Shown in pieces: positions 8,901-16,887 of a stretch of 64,000 nucleotides of DNA. How positions within the stretch are numbered: position 1 is the first letter of the stretch; every line of letters begins with the position of its first letter. The DNA lies in assembly GCA_023428695.1 (NCBI GenBank), contig JAEYWY010000002.1, forward strand, positions 310,001-374,000, in the 5' to 3' direction. Below the pieces are notes generated by a model. That model was not told where the DNA came from. It worked only from the letters and a program-made list of their open reading frames with translations, and did not search any database. This stretch comes from Bacteroidota bacterium. Lineage in GTDB: Bacteria; Bacteroidota; Bacteroidia; Cytophagales; Cyclobacteriaceae. The position numbers and the translations under genes are program-made.

Positions 8901-11900
8901 CAAAGAGAAGTTGACTTCGACAAGGCGAACATTGAATACATCGAATTCTGGATGCTCGATCCTTTCCTTGGCGGAAGGTATGGTTTGCTTGATGAAGCAG
9001 GTAACCAGCGACCAAATACAAAAGGTGGTAAAGTCATCTTTCAGTTGGGCGATATCTCAGAAGATGTGATACCGGATGGGAAACATGCCTTTGAAAACGG
9101 ATTGCCAACGGATGGAAATCTCTCAAGCGGAAAGGTTGCTGAAACGCCGTGGGGATATGTGACAACCCAGCAATACCTCACCAACGGATTCGACAACACA
9201 CAGGCAGGAGCGCGTGTAAATCAGGACGTCGGACTTGACGGACTGTCGTCAGCGAAAGAAGTTGACAAGTTCGGTGACTTTCTCAACAGCCTGTCGGCTG
9301 AATCACGAAACGCTGTGTCGCGCGATCCCTCTGCAGATGATTACCGTCACTTTTTGGATGCATCCTATGACGCTGCAAATGCAAAGATCCTGGAACGCTA
9401 CAAGGATTTCAACGGGATGGAAAACAATACACCTGCCGCATCCAACACCAGTGACATTGCATACGCCAACTATCAGAATCCGGATAATGAAGACCTGAAT
9501 GGAGATAATACCTTGAGCGGGGATCTCGAAACGTATTATGAATACGATATCGATCTCCGACCGGATAAACTCGCGGTTGGTGAGGAGTATATTGTTGACA
9601 AACGAACTGCAACGAACTCCATAAACGGCGAAACAGTAACGTGGTACCTGTTCCGGATCCCGATCCGCTCGTGGGAACGACGCTTCGGCGACATTCAGGG
9701 ATTCAAATCGCTTCGCTACACCCGAATGATACTCACAGGATTCAGTGAACCTGTTGTTCTCCGTCTTGCCAATTTCAGAATGGTTGGAAGCCGGTGGAGA
9801 CGTTATACGGAAAGCCTGCAGGAAGGAATTCAAAAAGATCCGGAAACCATTATTGAGGACGTAACCGTTTCGGTCGTAAGCATTGAGGAGAATAGCGAAG
9901 CCGATATCGAAGGCAACAAATCAGCGTACCAACTTCCTCCCGGCTTCTTGCGCGACCGTAACGTTGCTGCAAGCAATTCAGCTTTGCTGAACGAGCAGTC
10001 TGTCCAAATGTGTGTGGATAACCTTGAGGATGGAGACGCACGTGCGATGTATAAGAATCTTCAGGAAATGGACCTTTTCAACTACGGCAGATTGAAAATG
10101 TTCCTTCACGCAAATAGTTATTCCAACGCTGACGAATTGCATGCGTTTATAAGACTGGGAACAGATTTCGATCAAAACTATTATGAAGTTGAAATTCCGC
10201 TGAAGATTTCGAAAGACCTCAGCTCAACTGACTCCAGAGAAGTATGGCCCGAACTCAATGAGATCGACATTGCATTTGACGAACTCTACGAATTGAAGGC
10301 ACAACGCGACCGTACGAACTATCCGCTCAGCGACCCTTATCCGCGAACACCAAAGCAGGTGGGCCACCATCTGATACGGATTGTCGGAAGGCCCGATCTC
10401 AGTGCCGTTCAGGTGATTATGATTGGTGTTCGAAATCCGAGTTCCCCTGACCGAAGACCGCACTCTGTGTGTATTTGGGCTAACGAATTACGCGTTACGG
10501 ATTTCAATCGTACTGCGGGTTGGGCTGTTAACACAACACTCAGTGCAAAGCTTGCCGACTTCGCGACCATCACTAGTGCGTTTCGTCACACTACCTTCGG
10601 ATTCGGAAGTGTGAGTTCCAAAATATTTGAACGAACGCGTGAAGAGACCACCGTCTATGACATTGCCGCGAACATCAACGTGGACAAGCTCATCCCGGGT
10701 GAACATGGTATTAAGATTCCGATGTTCGTCGGTTATGAAAACACTTTGATAACGCCGCAATATGATCCGGCGAACCCTGATCTCAAGACGGATATTATGA
10801 TGCGTTCGTTCGACGAATCGTCCCCGGAGGAACGACGACGGCGGGACAGCTATCTTAAAATGATCCAGGACCGGACCACACGTCGAAGTCTGAACTTCAC
10901 CAATGTGCGCAAGGTAAAAGTGAACCCCGATGCAAAGACGCATATCTGGGATATTGAAAACTTTGCGTTCAGTTATTCTTTCAGTGAGGCAGTCAGAACA
11001 AGTTTTACAACTGCTCTAGGATTGCAAAAGACACAACGCGGTTCGATCTCCTATCAGTTTAGTCCAAAGGCAACAGGTATCGAGCCATTCAAGGATTCGC
11101 AGAAACTCAATTCACCGTGGCTGAAGTTCATCAAGGATTTCAATTTCAACCTCATGCCAAGCAACATCGGTGTGCGTTTTGATCTCGAACGTTCATTTGG
11201 CAAGACCATTTATCGAAATTCAATTGGCAACGGAGAGTTTTCCGAATCACGACCAAATTATCTGAAGTACTTTACATTTAACCGGCAGTACAATCTCCGC
11301 TGGGATTTCACGCGCAGTCTTTCACTCGAATACAATTCACGCGTGAACGCCATTATTGACGAACCTTACGGAGACATTGACACAAAAGAAAAGCGCGATA
11401 CTGTGTTCAACAATCTCAAGAAATTCGGTCGTATGAAGTACTTCGACCAAAGCATCACAGCCAATTACAAACTCCCCCTTGACAAATTCCCGATAACGGA
11501 CTGGATAGGTGCAGACTACCGGCACGCAGTGACATACTCGTGGAAAGCCGGACCCGTTAACCTGCCTGGCGCACCTGTCGCAATCCCGCCGGAACTGGAT
11601 TTCAGAAATACAATACAAAACAGCCGCGAAAGGAATTTCGCGGGTCGTCTCGATCTGGTAAAACTATACAACAAGGTCAGTTTCCTTAAAGAAATCAATA
11701 CGCCTCCACCGCCACCGCGAACGACAGGTGCCCGACCTCAGCAACAGCAACAACAGGCTGATACGGTTAAGAAAGCAGGTATACCAGCCGTTGTGAAGAA
11801 TCTGTTCAAGCTGATGATGTCTGTCAAATCCATTAACGGAACCTACTCTATTGCGGAAGGAACAATACTGCCCGGATTTGACGTCACACCAAAGTTCCTG

Positions 11901-13190
11901 GGTATGGATGAATCGTGGAGTGCACCTGGGTGGAAGTTTGTCCTCGGTGACCAGGATCCGGATATTCGCAAGCGCGCTGCCCGGAACAACTGGCTTGTTA
12001 AGAAGGAGGAGCTTAGTACTCTTTTTACCCAGGCAAGAACCGAGAATCTGAATCTGAGAGCGAATGTCGAACCGGCACGTGATTTCAAGATTCAAATCGA
12101 CGTGAAGAAAGAAACACAAACCAATTTCTCGGAAACATGGCGATTTGATCCTTCGAACGACCAGAATATCGATAACGGATTCGGCAGCTACACACCGTTC
12201 CGAAGCGGAACCTACCGGGTTTCAACCATCTCTCTGAAGACAGCGTTCGAGAAGTCCAACAGCGAACTGGAGTCGTCGGTATTTGAGACATTTGAAAAGA
12301 ACATTGACATCGTCCGTGAACGATTCAGGATTGAAAGCGGCGGCCTCGACTACGACAAAGCACAAGACGTACTTATCCCTGCGTTCATTGCAGCATACAC
12401 AGGCAAGAACGCAGCGTCAGTATCGCTAAGTCCGTTTCCGAAAAATCCTGTTCCGAACTGGCGTGTCGACTACACCGGTCTTACGAAAGTCCCTCTCTTC
12501 AAAGACCTCTTCCAGTCAGTAACCATATCGCATGCCTACCAGAGTATTTACGGGGTAAGCAACTATAGCAGTTCGGGCGACTTCTTCAAGAATCCCGATG
12601 CCGATCGCAGCAAGCTGGATATGGACCGTCGCGTCGAAGATTATAATCGCAGCTACTTTGGAGAAATCGGTCCGGATGGAAGGCTTATTCCTGTTTACGT
12701 CATCAGTTCGGTAGTACTTTCCGAACAGTTCAATCCACTTATCGGGATCAATGTACGGACCAAGGGGCGCGTTACGGCGAATCTACAATACAAGACCAAA
12801 CGCGATCTTGCCCTGACCGTCAGCAACGCTCAGATTACAGAGCTCAACAGTAAGGACGTATCGTTCGAACTTGGATTTACCAAAAACAATATGAAACTGC
12901 CGTTCAAGTCGCAAGGCAGGACCGTCGTTTTGAAAAATGACGTCACGTTCAGATTGAATACGGCCATCGGTAACACCAAAACGATTCAGCGGAAAATTGG
13001 AGAAGACGATCAGGTTACAAACGGTAACATCAATTTCCAGCTCCGTCCAAATATCAGCTACACAGTCAATCAGAAACTGATGCTACAGATGTACTTTGAG
13101 CGAAACATAAACGAACCGCTGATCAGTATCTCGTCCCGAAGGGCCACGACGAGGTTCGGCGTCCAGATACGCTTCAGTCTGGCGCAATAA
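5919..13190 (+). CDS. sprA: Outer-membrane translocon of the type IX secretion system, SprA
   Basis: SprA is the very large outer-membrane beta-barrel through which type IX secretion substrates, including gliding adhesins, leave the cell. The product has 2423 residues, the expected size. It starts at a TTG and has a signal peptide (positively charged start, hydrophobic core FLWLCFLIIP, likely cleavage after IFA near residue 34). The N-terminal part shows SprA-type features such as PKIYISPVLDRIFGG and the repeated SprA-N-type domain. The rest is strand-rich, with many alternating aromatic and polar segments, and ends in a typical outer-membrane last strand (FGVQIRFSLAQ). A Pro-rich then Gln-rich linker lies near residues 1928-1950. 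No frameshift is seen over 7.2 kb. The start codon is less certain than the rest, because no close ribosome-binding site or consensus promoter was found. Confidence 0.96.
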   Translation: MRFFIRKITHNLNLSHSLFLWLCFLIIPSEIFAQQQDSARLRSDTTAIDQPYSPSRRPTFRPSDRYGDPFSNTTTESPLFLKNPSSMTLDVEIDTAGNYTIYEKLGELNYRPASSMSFEEYKQYQDRQILKNYWKSRARAQDGESPVSSRGIIPKIYISPVLDRIFGGSYVELVPRGFVTLDFGGQFQKINNPAMPIRQQRNGGFEFDQQINLSVIGKVGEKLQVMANFDNNNSFDFQNNMKVEYTGFKEDILQKLEIGNVSLPLNNTLIQGAQNLFGIKAQLQFGKLNVTTIATTQRGKTSAINLGGGGPGGSGQGRPFELIASQYDENRHFFLSHFFRDNYEKWTQHTPQITSGVNIMRVEVYILNRNNDTQTLRNIVGLMDIGEPVRIYNPGVTSNGAEGAADNQANTLNYIDGLLATASRNVDVINTELSDRGLKSGVDFEKISGARKLNSTEFTFHPYLGYITLTRKLQNDEAIAVAFEYTYRGELYQVGELTEDYATLDRSEDEVVFLKLLRQRNLSTFLKMPTWDLMMKNIYSLGVNQLTNDGFQLRVIYKDDASGTDQPQLQEPVFQDKPLVELFGLDRLNTVNDPFPDGNFDYVEGITVNSANGLIIFPFLEPFGRTLRSKLGDNPVLIRKYAYDTLYRTTKAEAELFATKNKFWLKGFYSSAGGGSAKEIMVPGFGLAQGSVKVFAGGLALMEGTDFVVDYTFGKVTILNDAILNSGKEIQVTYEQNDPFAFQTRSLLGTRFDYRLNDDINFGSTFLYYNERPVISRNQIGTEPARNMQYGLDFNINKQSRMLTKMIDAIPLIQTKEQSTINITGEFAQLIPGTSNVVDGEGTAYIDDFESTATPYSMMHPFSWKLAAVPQTADNIYYGQPGAYPDGAELNKGFRRAKLAWYTIDNQLLRSRGAYLPPNITEEDQKNNYVRIVEFDEIFPQKTVQQVALPEQILDLAYYPQERGPYNYNDKLDGAGKLPLSDIERNWAGITNAIQREVDFDKANIEYIEFWMLDPFLGGRYGLLDEAGNQRPNTKGGKVIFQLGDISEDVIPDGKHAFENGLPTDGNLSSGKVAETPWGYVTTQQYLTNGFDNTQAGARVNQDVGLDGLSSAKEVDKFGDFLNSLSAESRNAVSRDPSADDYRHFLDASYDAANAKILERYKDFNGMENNTPAASNTSDIAYANYQNPDNEDLNGDNTLSGDLETYYEYDIDLRPDKLAVGEEYIVDKRTATNSINGETVTWYLFRIPIRSWERRFGDIQGFKSLRYTRMILTGFSEPVVLRLANFRMVGSRWRRYTESLQEGIQKDPETIIEDVTVSVVSIEENSEADIEGNKSAYQLPPGFLRDRNVAASNSALLNEQSVQMCVDNLEDGDARAMYKNLQEMDLFNYGRLKMFLHANSYSNADELHAFIRLGTDFDQNYYEVEIPLKISKDLSSTDSREVWPELNEIDIAFDELYELKAQRDRTNYPLSDPYPRTPKQVGHHLIRIVGRPDLSAVQVIMIGVRNPSSPDRRPHSVCIWANELRVTDFNRTAGWAVNTTLSAKLADFATITSAFRHTTFGFGSVSSKIFERTREETTVYDIAANINVDKLIPGEHGIKIPMFVGYENTLITPQYDPANPDLKTDIMMRSFDESSPEERRRRDSYLKMIQDRTTRRSLNFTNVRKVKVNPDAKTHIWDIENFAFSYSFSEAVRTSFTTALGLQKTQRGSISYQFSPKATGIEPFKDSQKLNSPWLKFIKDFNFNLMPSNIGVRFDLERSFGKTIYRNSIGNGEFSESRPNYLKYFTFNRQYNLRWDFTRSLSLEYNSRVNAIIDEPYGDIDTKEKRDTVFNNLKKFGRMKYFDQSITANYKLPLDKFPITDWIGADYRHAVTYSWKAGPVNLPGAPVAIPPELDFRNTIQNSRERNFAGRLDLVKLYNKVSFLKEINTPPPPPRTTGARPQQQQQQADTVKKAGIPAVVKNLFKLMMSVKSINGTYSIAEGTILPGFDVTPKFLGMDESWSAPGWKFVLGDQDPDIRKRAARNNWLVKKEELSTLFTQARTENLNLRANVEPARDFKIQIDVKKETQTNFSETWRFDPSNDQNIDNGFGSYTPFRSGTYRVSTISLKTAFEKSNSELESSVFETFEKNIDIVRERFRIESGGLDYDKAQDVLIPAFIAAYTGKNAASVSLSPFPKNPVPNWRVDYTGLTKVPLFKDLFQSVTISHAYQSIYGVSNYSSSGDFFKNPDADRSKLDMDRRVEDYNRSYFGEIGPDGRLIPVYVISSVVLSEQFNPLIGINVRTKGRVTANLQYKTKRDLALTVSNAQITELNSKDVSFELGFTKNNMKLPFKSQGRTVVLKNDVTFRLNTAIGNTKTIQRKIGEDDQVTNGNINFQLRPNISYTVNQKLMLQMYFERNINEPLISISSRRATTRFGVQIRFSLAQ

Positions 13191-13272
13191 AATTCGCCAT
13201 TCTTAAAGATCTCCCATTGAAAATTCGCCTGAGGGCCGACATTTGACAGAATAATGCCAGGCGATCGCTTTA

Positions 13273-13287
13273 TTGTTACCGTAACAA
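13273..13287. promoter_or_regulatory. Perfect inverted repeat in the gcvH promoter
   Basis: TTGTTACCGTAACAA has 7-bp arms around one central base. Its first three bases are the TTG that would serve as the -33 element, and it ends 9 bases before the -7 element at 13297. This is where an operator for a dimeric regulator would sit. The regulator is not identified. Confidence 0.4.
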
Positions 13288-13296
13288 TATTTCAGT

Positions 13297-13304
13297 TATT
13301 TTTG
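13297..13304 (+). promoter_or_regulatory. Bacteroidota -7 element of gcvH
   Basis: TATTTTTG matches TAnnTTTG, with a TTG at 13273-13275 at the right distance (21 bases between them) for the -33 element. It lies 29 bases before the gcvH ATG. Confidence 0.65.
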
Positions 13305-13333
13305 GACACTCAAATTCTTAATGTATTAAGTCC

Positions 13334-13708
13334 ATGAACATTCCCGAAGGATTACTTTACACCAAAGACCATGAATGGGTTAAAATTGACGGAAGTACCG
13401 CTACCGTAGGCATCACTGATTTCGCGCAAAGCGAACTTGGCGATATTGTTTACGTGGATATCACAACGGTGGGACAGGATATTGCCGAGCATGAGATCTT
13501 TGGAACGGTTGAAGCGGTAAAAACCGTCTCGGATCTTTACATGCCGATTGCCGGCAAGGTGCTTGAAGTCAACCCCGCTCTGGACAAGAACCCCGAAAAG
13601 GTGAACGAAGATCCCTACGGGGATGGCTGGATGATAAAAGTGGAAGTGTCCGGAGAAAGCTCCAACCTGCTTACTGCCGCACAGTACAAGGAACTTATCG
13701 GAAAGTAA
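13334..13708 (+). CDS. gcvH: Glycine cleavage system H protein
   Basis: GcvH is the lipoyl-carrying shuttle of the glycine cleavage complex and, in some bacteria, a relay for lipoate transfer to other enzymes. The 124-residue protein has the standard length and fold, with the lipoylated lysine at position 63 within GTVEAVKTVSDL. No gcvT or gcvP gene lies nearby. Instead lipA, which makes the lipoyl group, follows after 42 bases. It has its own promoter containing a perfect inverted repeat. Confidence 0.96.
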   Translation: MNIPEGLLYTKDHEWVKIDGSTATVGITDFAQSELGDIVYVDITTVGQDIAEHEIFGTVEAVKTVSDLYMPIAGKVLEVNPALDKNPEKVNEDPYGDGWMIKVEVSGESSNLLTAAQYKELIGK

Positions 13709-13750
13709 ATTCCTTATTTACCCTACAGGGTATCAATTAACGCTGACTTC

Positions 13751-14635
13751 ATGATCGAACTGCCTGTCATTTCTCCTGAAGAACGGAAGCGCAAACCGAA
13801 CTGGCTTCGCGTCAAGCTTCCTGTAGGTCCTGAATACGCAAAGGTTCGCCGGCTGGTGGACGATCATAAATTGCATACGATCTGCGAGAGTGGTAACTGC
13901 CCTAACATGGGCGAGTGCTGGGGCGCGGGAACGGCAACATTTATGATCCTTGGTAATGTCTGTACGCGCAGTTGTACATTCTGTGCCGTCGCGACTGGCA
14001 GACCAACAGACTACGACGTCGAGGAGCCAAAGCGTGTTGCTGAGGCCATTAAGCTCATGGGCGTTAAACATGCGGTTATCACGTCTGTCAATCGCGATGA
14101 ATTGAAAGACCGCGGCGCAGAAATCTGGTATCAGACAGTCGTTGAGACCAGGAAACTTAGTCCCGAAACGACAATCGAAACGTTGATTCCGGATACCAAG
14201 GGCAATTGGGATGCGCTATACCGGATGATTGAAGGCGGACAGGAAGTCGTGTCGCACAATATGGAGACCGTTGGCCGGCTCTATCGAGTGGTACGTCCCC
14301 AGGCCAAATACGACCGCAGTCTCGAACAAATCAAACGAATTCGCGAAGCCGGCAAACGAACCAAGTCTGGCATCATGCTGGGAATCGGTGAAACAAAAGA
14401 GGAAGTATTCAAGGCGATGGACGATCTCGTTGAGAACGGCCTACTCATTCTCACGTTGGGTCAGTATTTGCAACCAACGAAGATGCACCTTGAGGTCGCG
14501 GAGTTTATCCACCCTGAAGTGTTCGACATGTACCGTGAAGAAGGATTAAAGCGCGGACTTCGTTATGTTGAATCCGGACCACTTGTTCGTTCATCGTATC
14601 ACGCTGAACGCCACGTGAACGTTCCGTTGGACTGA
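13751..14635 (+). CDS. lipA: Lipoyl synthase
   Basis: LipA is a radical-SAM enzyme that inserts two sulfur atoms into protein-bound octanoyl groups. The 294-residue protein has the auxiliary-cluster cysteines C45, C50 and C56 (CESGNCPNMGEC) and the radical-SAM cysteines C71, C75 and C78 (CTRSCTFC). It ends with the conserved serine region GPLVRSSYHA. Its likely clients in this window are GcvH just upstream and the two lipoyl domains of SucB at 37-39 kb. Start ATG; probably co-transcribed with gcvH. A short imperfect palindrome, TACCCTACAGGGTA, lies in the gap at 13719-13732. Confidence 0.96.
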   Translation: MIELPVISPEERKRKPNWLRVKLPVGPEYAKVRRLVDDHKLHTICESGNCPNMGECWGAGTATFMILGNVCTRSCTFCAVATGRPTDYDVEEPKRVAEAIKLMGVKHAVITSVNRDELKDRGAEIWYQTVVETRKLSPETTIETLIPDTKGNWDALYRMIEGGQEVVSHNMETVGRLYRVVRPQAKYDRSLEQIKRIREAGKRTKSGIMLGIGETKEEVFKAMDDLVENGLLILTLGQYLQPTKMHLEVAEFIHPEVFDMYREEGLKRGLRYVESGPLVRSSYHAERHVNVPLD

Positions 14636-14682
14636 CATCTCCGGTCTCACAGACACCATTTTCAAATCTCGGCATTTCACTA

Positions 14683-14690
14683 TATTTTTG
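14683..14690 (+). promoter_or_regulatory. Bacteroidota -7 element of the 168-aa protein gene
   Basis: TATTTTTG matches TAnnTTTG and ends 15 bases before the GTG start at 14706. Confidence 0.6.
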
Positions 14691-14705
14691 TGAAACCACC
14701 AGAAC

Positions 14706-15212
14706 GTGCTGAGAAAATTTTTCCCACGCGATAAGAATTATATCCTTGAACAGGTTCAGTTGGATCTGAAATCAGATCTCCTTCAATACCTCGTCGATTT
14801 CGTAAAGGTTGAGTATCTCATGCGGTGTAATCCGTTGGGTTTATCCGATGACACCACAATACGGGTTCAGGAGCATTCGGCCGATACTTATGAACAGCTT
14901 TACGAATTCTATCTGACACTTTCCGGGGTTTACCGATTCCTGTATTACAGCGACAATCAACTCACGTTCATCTTCGATGGCCGGGATGACTACGAGAAAT
15001 ACAGCGAGGAGTGGCAGTCAACCTTTCGCAAGTGGGTGAAGGAGTTCTGCAGTCATGAGAATTTCATCCGGGCCGTGCTCGAGCTTACGGTTTTTTATCC
15101 CGACGACTACACGCCGCAAATGGCTGGCCTGCGCATGAGTGCTTTCATCACAAAATGTTTCGACGTCAAGCTTGATCCTCAAAAGGGACTTGTCCGGACG
15201 AAAGTCGCCTAA
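14706..15212 (+). CDS. Unrecognised soluble protein, 168 residues
   Basis: I do not recognise the family. The product has no signal peptide or membrane segment. It is acidic and rich in Tyr, Phe and Asp, with an N-terminal part likely helical (residues 1-45) and a repeated aromatic pattern (YEQLYEFYLTLSGVYRF, then FIFDGRDDYEKY). The GTG start is supported by a TATTTTTG element 15 bases upstream, which argues that this is a real gene with its own promoter. It overlaps the stop codon of the convergent beta-CASP gene by 4 bases. Nothing in the context gives a function; the gene may be lineage-specific. Confidence 0.75.
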   Translation: MLRKFFPRDKNYILEQVQLDLKSDLLQYLVDFVKVEYLMRCNPLGLSDDTTIRVQEHSADTYEQLYEFYLTLSGVYRFLYYSDNQLTFIFDGRDDYEKYSEEWQSTFRKWVKEFCSHENFIRAVLELTVFYPDDYTPQMAGLRMSAFITKCFDVKLDPQKGLVRTKVA

Positions 15213-16606
15213 ATCCCCGAAAACAATTCAAAAGACTCGAGGTACTTCGGTACGATCGTATTCCATTTCAGTTTGTCGCGTATCGCATCCGCATAGCGGT
15301 TCAGTTTTTCGCCTTCGCCGTGGACACAAAACGTGAACTTTGGTTTGTCGCGGAAGTTGCCCATCCATCGAAACAGCTCTGGCCTGTCAGCATGCCCTGA
15401 CAACGATGTCATCAACCTGACGGCACATTTTACCGGAACGTCTTCGCCGTAAATTCTGATCGTTGGCTCACCTTCCAGCAGTTGACGACCACGGGTGCCC
15501 TCAGCCTGGTAGCCCGAAATAAGAAACGTATCCTGCGGGTTCTTAAGCCGATGGAACATGTGATGCAGAATCCGTCCTCCCGTCATCATGCCGCTGGCTG
15601 AAATTATTATCGCACGCTTTCGAAGATCGTTCAATGTTTTTGAATGTTCGCCTGACTTGACAAGGACGAGCATGTTGGTTTCGATGTCAGCGGCGAGATC
15701 CTTCGTCGAGACGGGAAGGCGATGATAAGCAGGATATTTATAAAACAAATACGTTGCTGAAATTGCCATCGGACTATCGATGTATACGGGAACATCCGGG
15801 ATCACGTCCTCCTGCATCAGTTTGCGTAAATGATACAACAACGATTGGGTACGACCTACGGCGAAGGCAGGAATCACGAGTATGCCGTCACGTTCGAATG
15901 CTTCGTTCACAATCCTTGCGAGGTCAAGATCGGGATTTACGGCAGGATTATCGGTATCACCATATGTTGATTCAATGAACAGGACATCCGCATCCGTAAC
16001 GGCGTACGGATCTTTCATCATTTCCTGATTGTAACGTCCAAGGTCGCCGGAGAACACAATCTTTTTTGTTTCACGATCGCCACGCACTTCAATCTCGGTG
16101 ATAGCCGATCCTAACAAGTGCCCCGCCTCGCGAAACACAACTTTAACACGTTCATGAATGGAAAACTCCTGATCAAGTTTGACTGTTTTGAAAAACGGAA
16201 AAGTGAGACGCGCATCCTCCTCGGTGTAGAGTGGTCGCGGATCTTTATGTTTCGAGTAGCCCTTCTTGCGCGCGTATGCCGCTTCTTCTTCCTGCAGTTT
16301 GGCCGAATCGAGAAGGAGTAGTTCCATCAATTCAGCTGTTGGAGGTGTGCAGAAAATCGGACCCTTGTACCCTTCTCTGACCAGCTTCGGCAGATAGCCG
16401 GAATGATCAATGTGAGCGTGACTGATTATTATCGCGTCGATAGTTCCAACGTCAACCGGAAACTCATCGCGGTTTCTCAGGCGAAGGTCCTTTAATCCCT
16501 GAAAAAGACCGCAGTCAAAGAGGAATCGGAAGTCACCGACTGTAATCAGATACCGCGAACCGGTAACACTTTCGGCTCCGCCAAGAAACTTTACTCTGAC
16601 ATCCAT
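15209..16606 (-). CDS. Beta-CASP metallo-beta-lactamase-fold nuclease
   Basis: This 465-residue protein belongs to the beta-CASP branch of the metallo-beta-lactamase fold, whose members cleave RNA or DNA (CPSF73/YSH1-like, bacterial exo/endonucleases). Visible are HAHIDH (63-68) for the two zinc ions, the aspartate-bearing FSGDLGRY, the inserted CASP domain, and the later SGHADRPEL and CVHGEGEK motifs. The frame continues 48 codons further upstream, but that part lies over the acylphosphatase gene; the ATG at 16606, five bases after the acylphosphatase stop, gives the family N-terminus MDVRVKFLGGAE. It is the last gene of the deoC operon. Its RNA target is not known. Confidence 0.92.
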   Translation of the reverse strand: MDVRVKFLGGAESVTGSRYLITVGDFRFLFDCGLFQGLKDLRLRNRDEFPVDVGTIDAIIISHAHIDHSGYLPKLVREGYKGPIFCTPPTAELMELLLLDSAKLQEEEAAYARKKGYSKHKDPRPLYTEEDARLTFPFFKTVKLDQEFSIHERVKVVFREAGHLLGSAITEIEVRGDRETKKIVFSGDLGRYNQEMMKDPYAVTDADVLFIESTYGDTDNPAVNPDLDLARIVNEAFERDGILVIPAFAVGRTQSLLYHLRKLMQEDVIPDVPVYIDSPMAISATYLFYKYPAYHRLPVSTKDLAADIETNMLVLVKSGEHSKTLNDLRKRAIIISASGMMTGGRILHHMFHRLKNPQDTFLISGYQAEGTRGRQLLEGEPTIRIYGEDVPVKCAVRLMTSLSGHADRPELFRWMGNFRDKPKFTFCVHGEGEKLNRYADAIRDKLKWNTIVPKYLESFELFSGI

Positions 16607-16610
16607 ATTA

Positions 16611-16886
16611 TTAACGTTGAATTTCGAAACGGGTGTACCCTTTGATCTCTCCCTGGCTGACTTCGCACTTATCGACGCGTGCCGCCGGAGGTCCCTGCCT
16701 GCACCACGATACAAACTGTTCCAGTGCGCGCTCATCCCCTTCAGCCGCAATGTATACCGAACCGTCAGGCATATTCATAACGCGGCCAACAATGTCGAGC
16801 GAACGAGCCATGTCGGTAGCTGATGCGCGAAAGAATACACCCTGTACTCTTCCGCTTATCAGTATGTTCAGGCTTTTCTTCGACAC
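16611..16886 (-). CDS. acyP: Acylphosphatase
   Basis: Acylphosphatases hydrolyse carboxyl-phosphate bonds such as 1,3-bisphosphoglycerate, acetyl phosphate and carbamoyl phosphate. The 91-residue protein has the standard length, the phosphate loop GRVQGVFFR with the essential arginine at position 20, and the catalytic asparagine at 38 in GRVMNMPDG. It starts one base after the aldehyde dehydrogenase stop and ends five bases before the beta-CASP gene, so the genes are surely co-transcribed. Its location beside an ALDH that probably handles glyceraldehyde-3-phosphate suggests an acyl-phosphate substrate from that pathway (inference). Confidence 0.94.
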   Translation of the reverse strand: MSKKSLNILISGRVQGVFFRASATDMARSLDIVGRVMNMPDGSVYIAAEGDERALEQFVSWCRQGPPAARVDKCEVSQGEIKGYTRFEIQR

Positions 16887-16887
16887 G

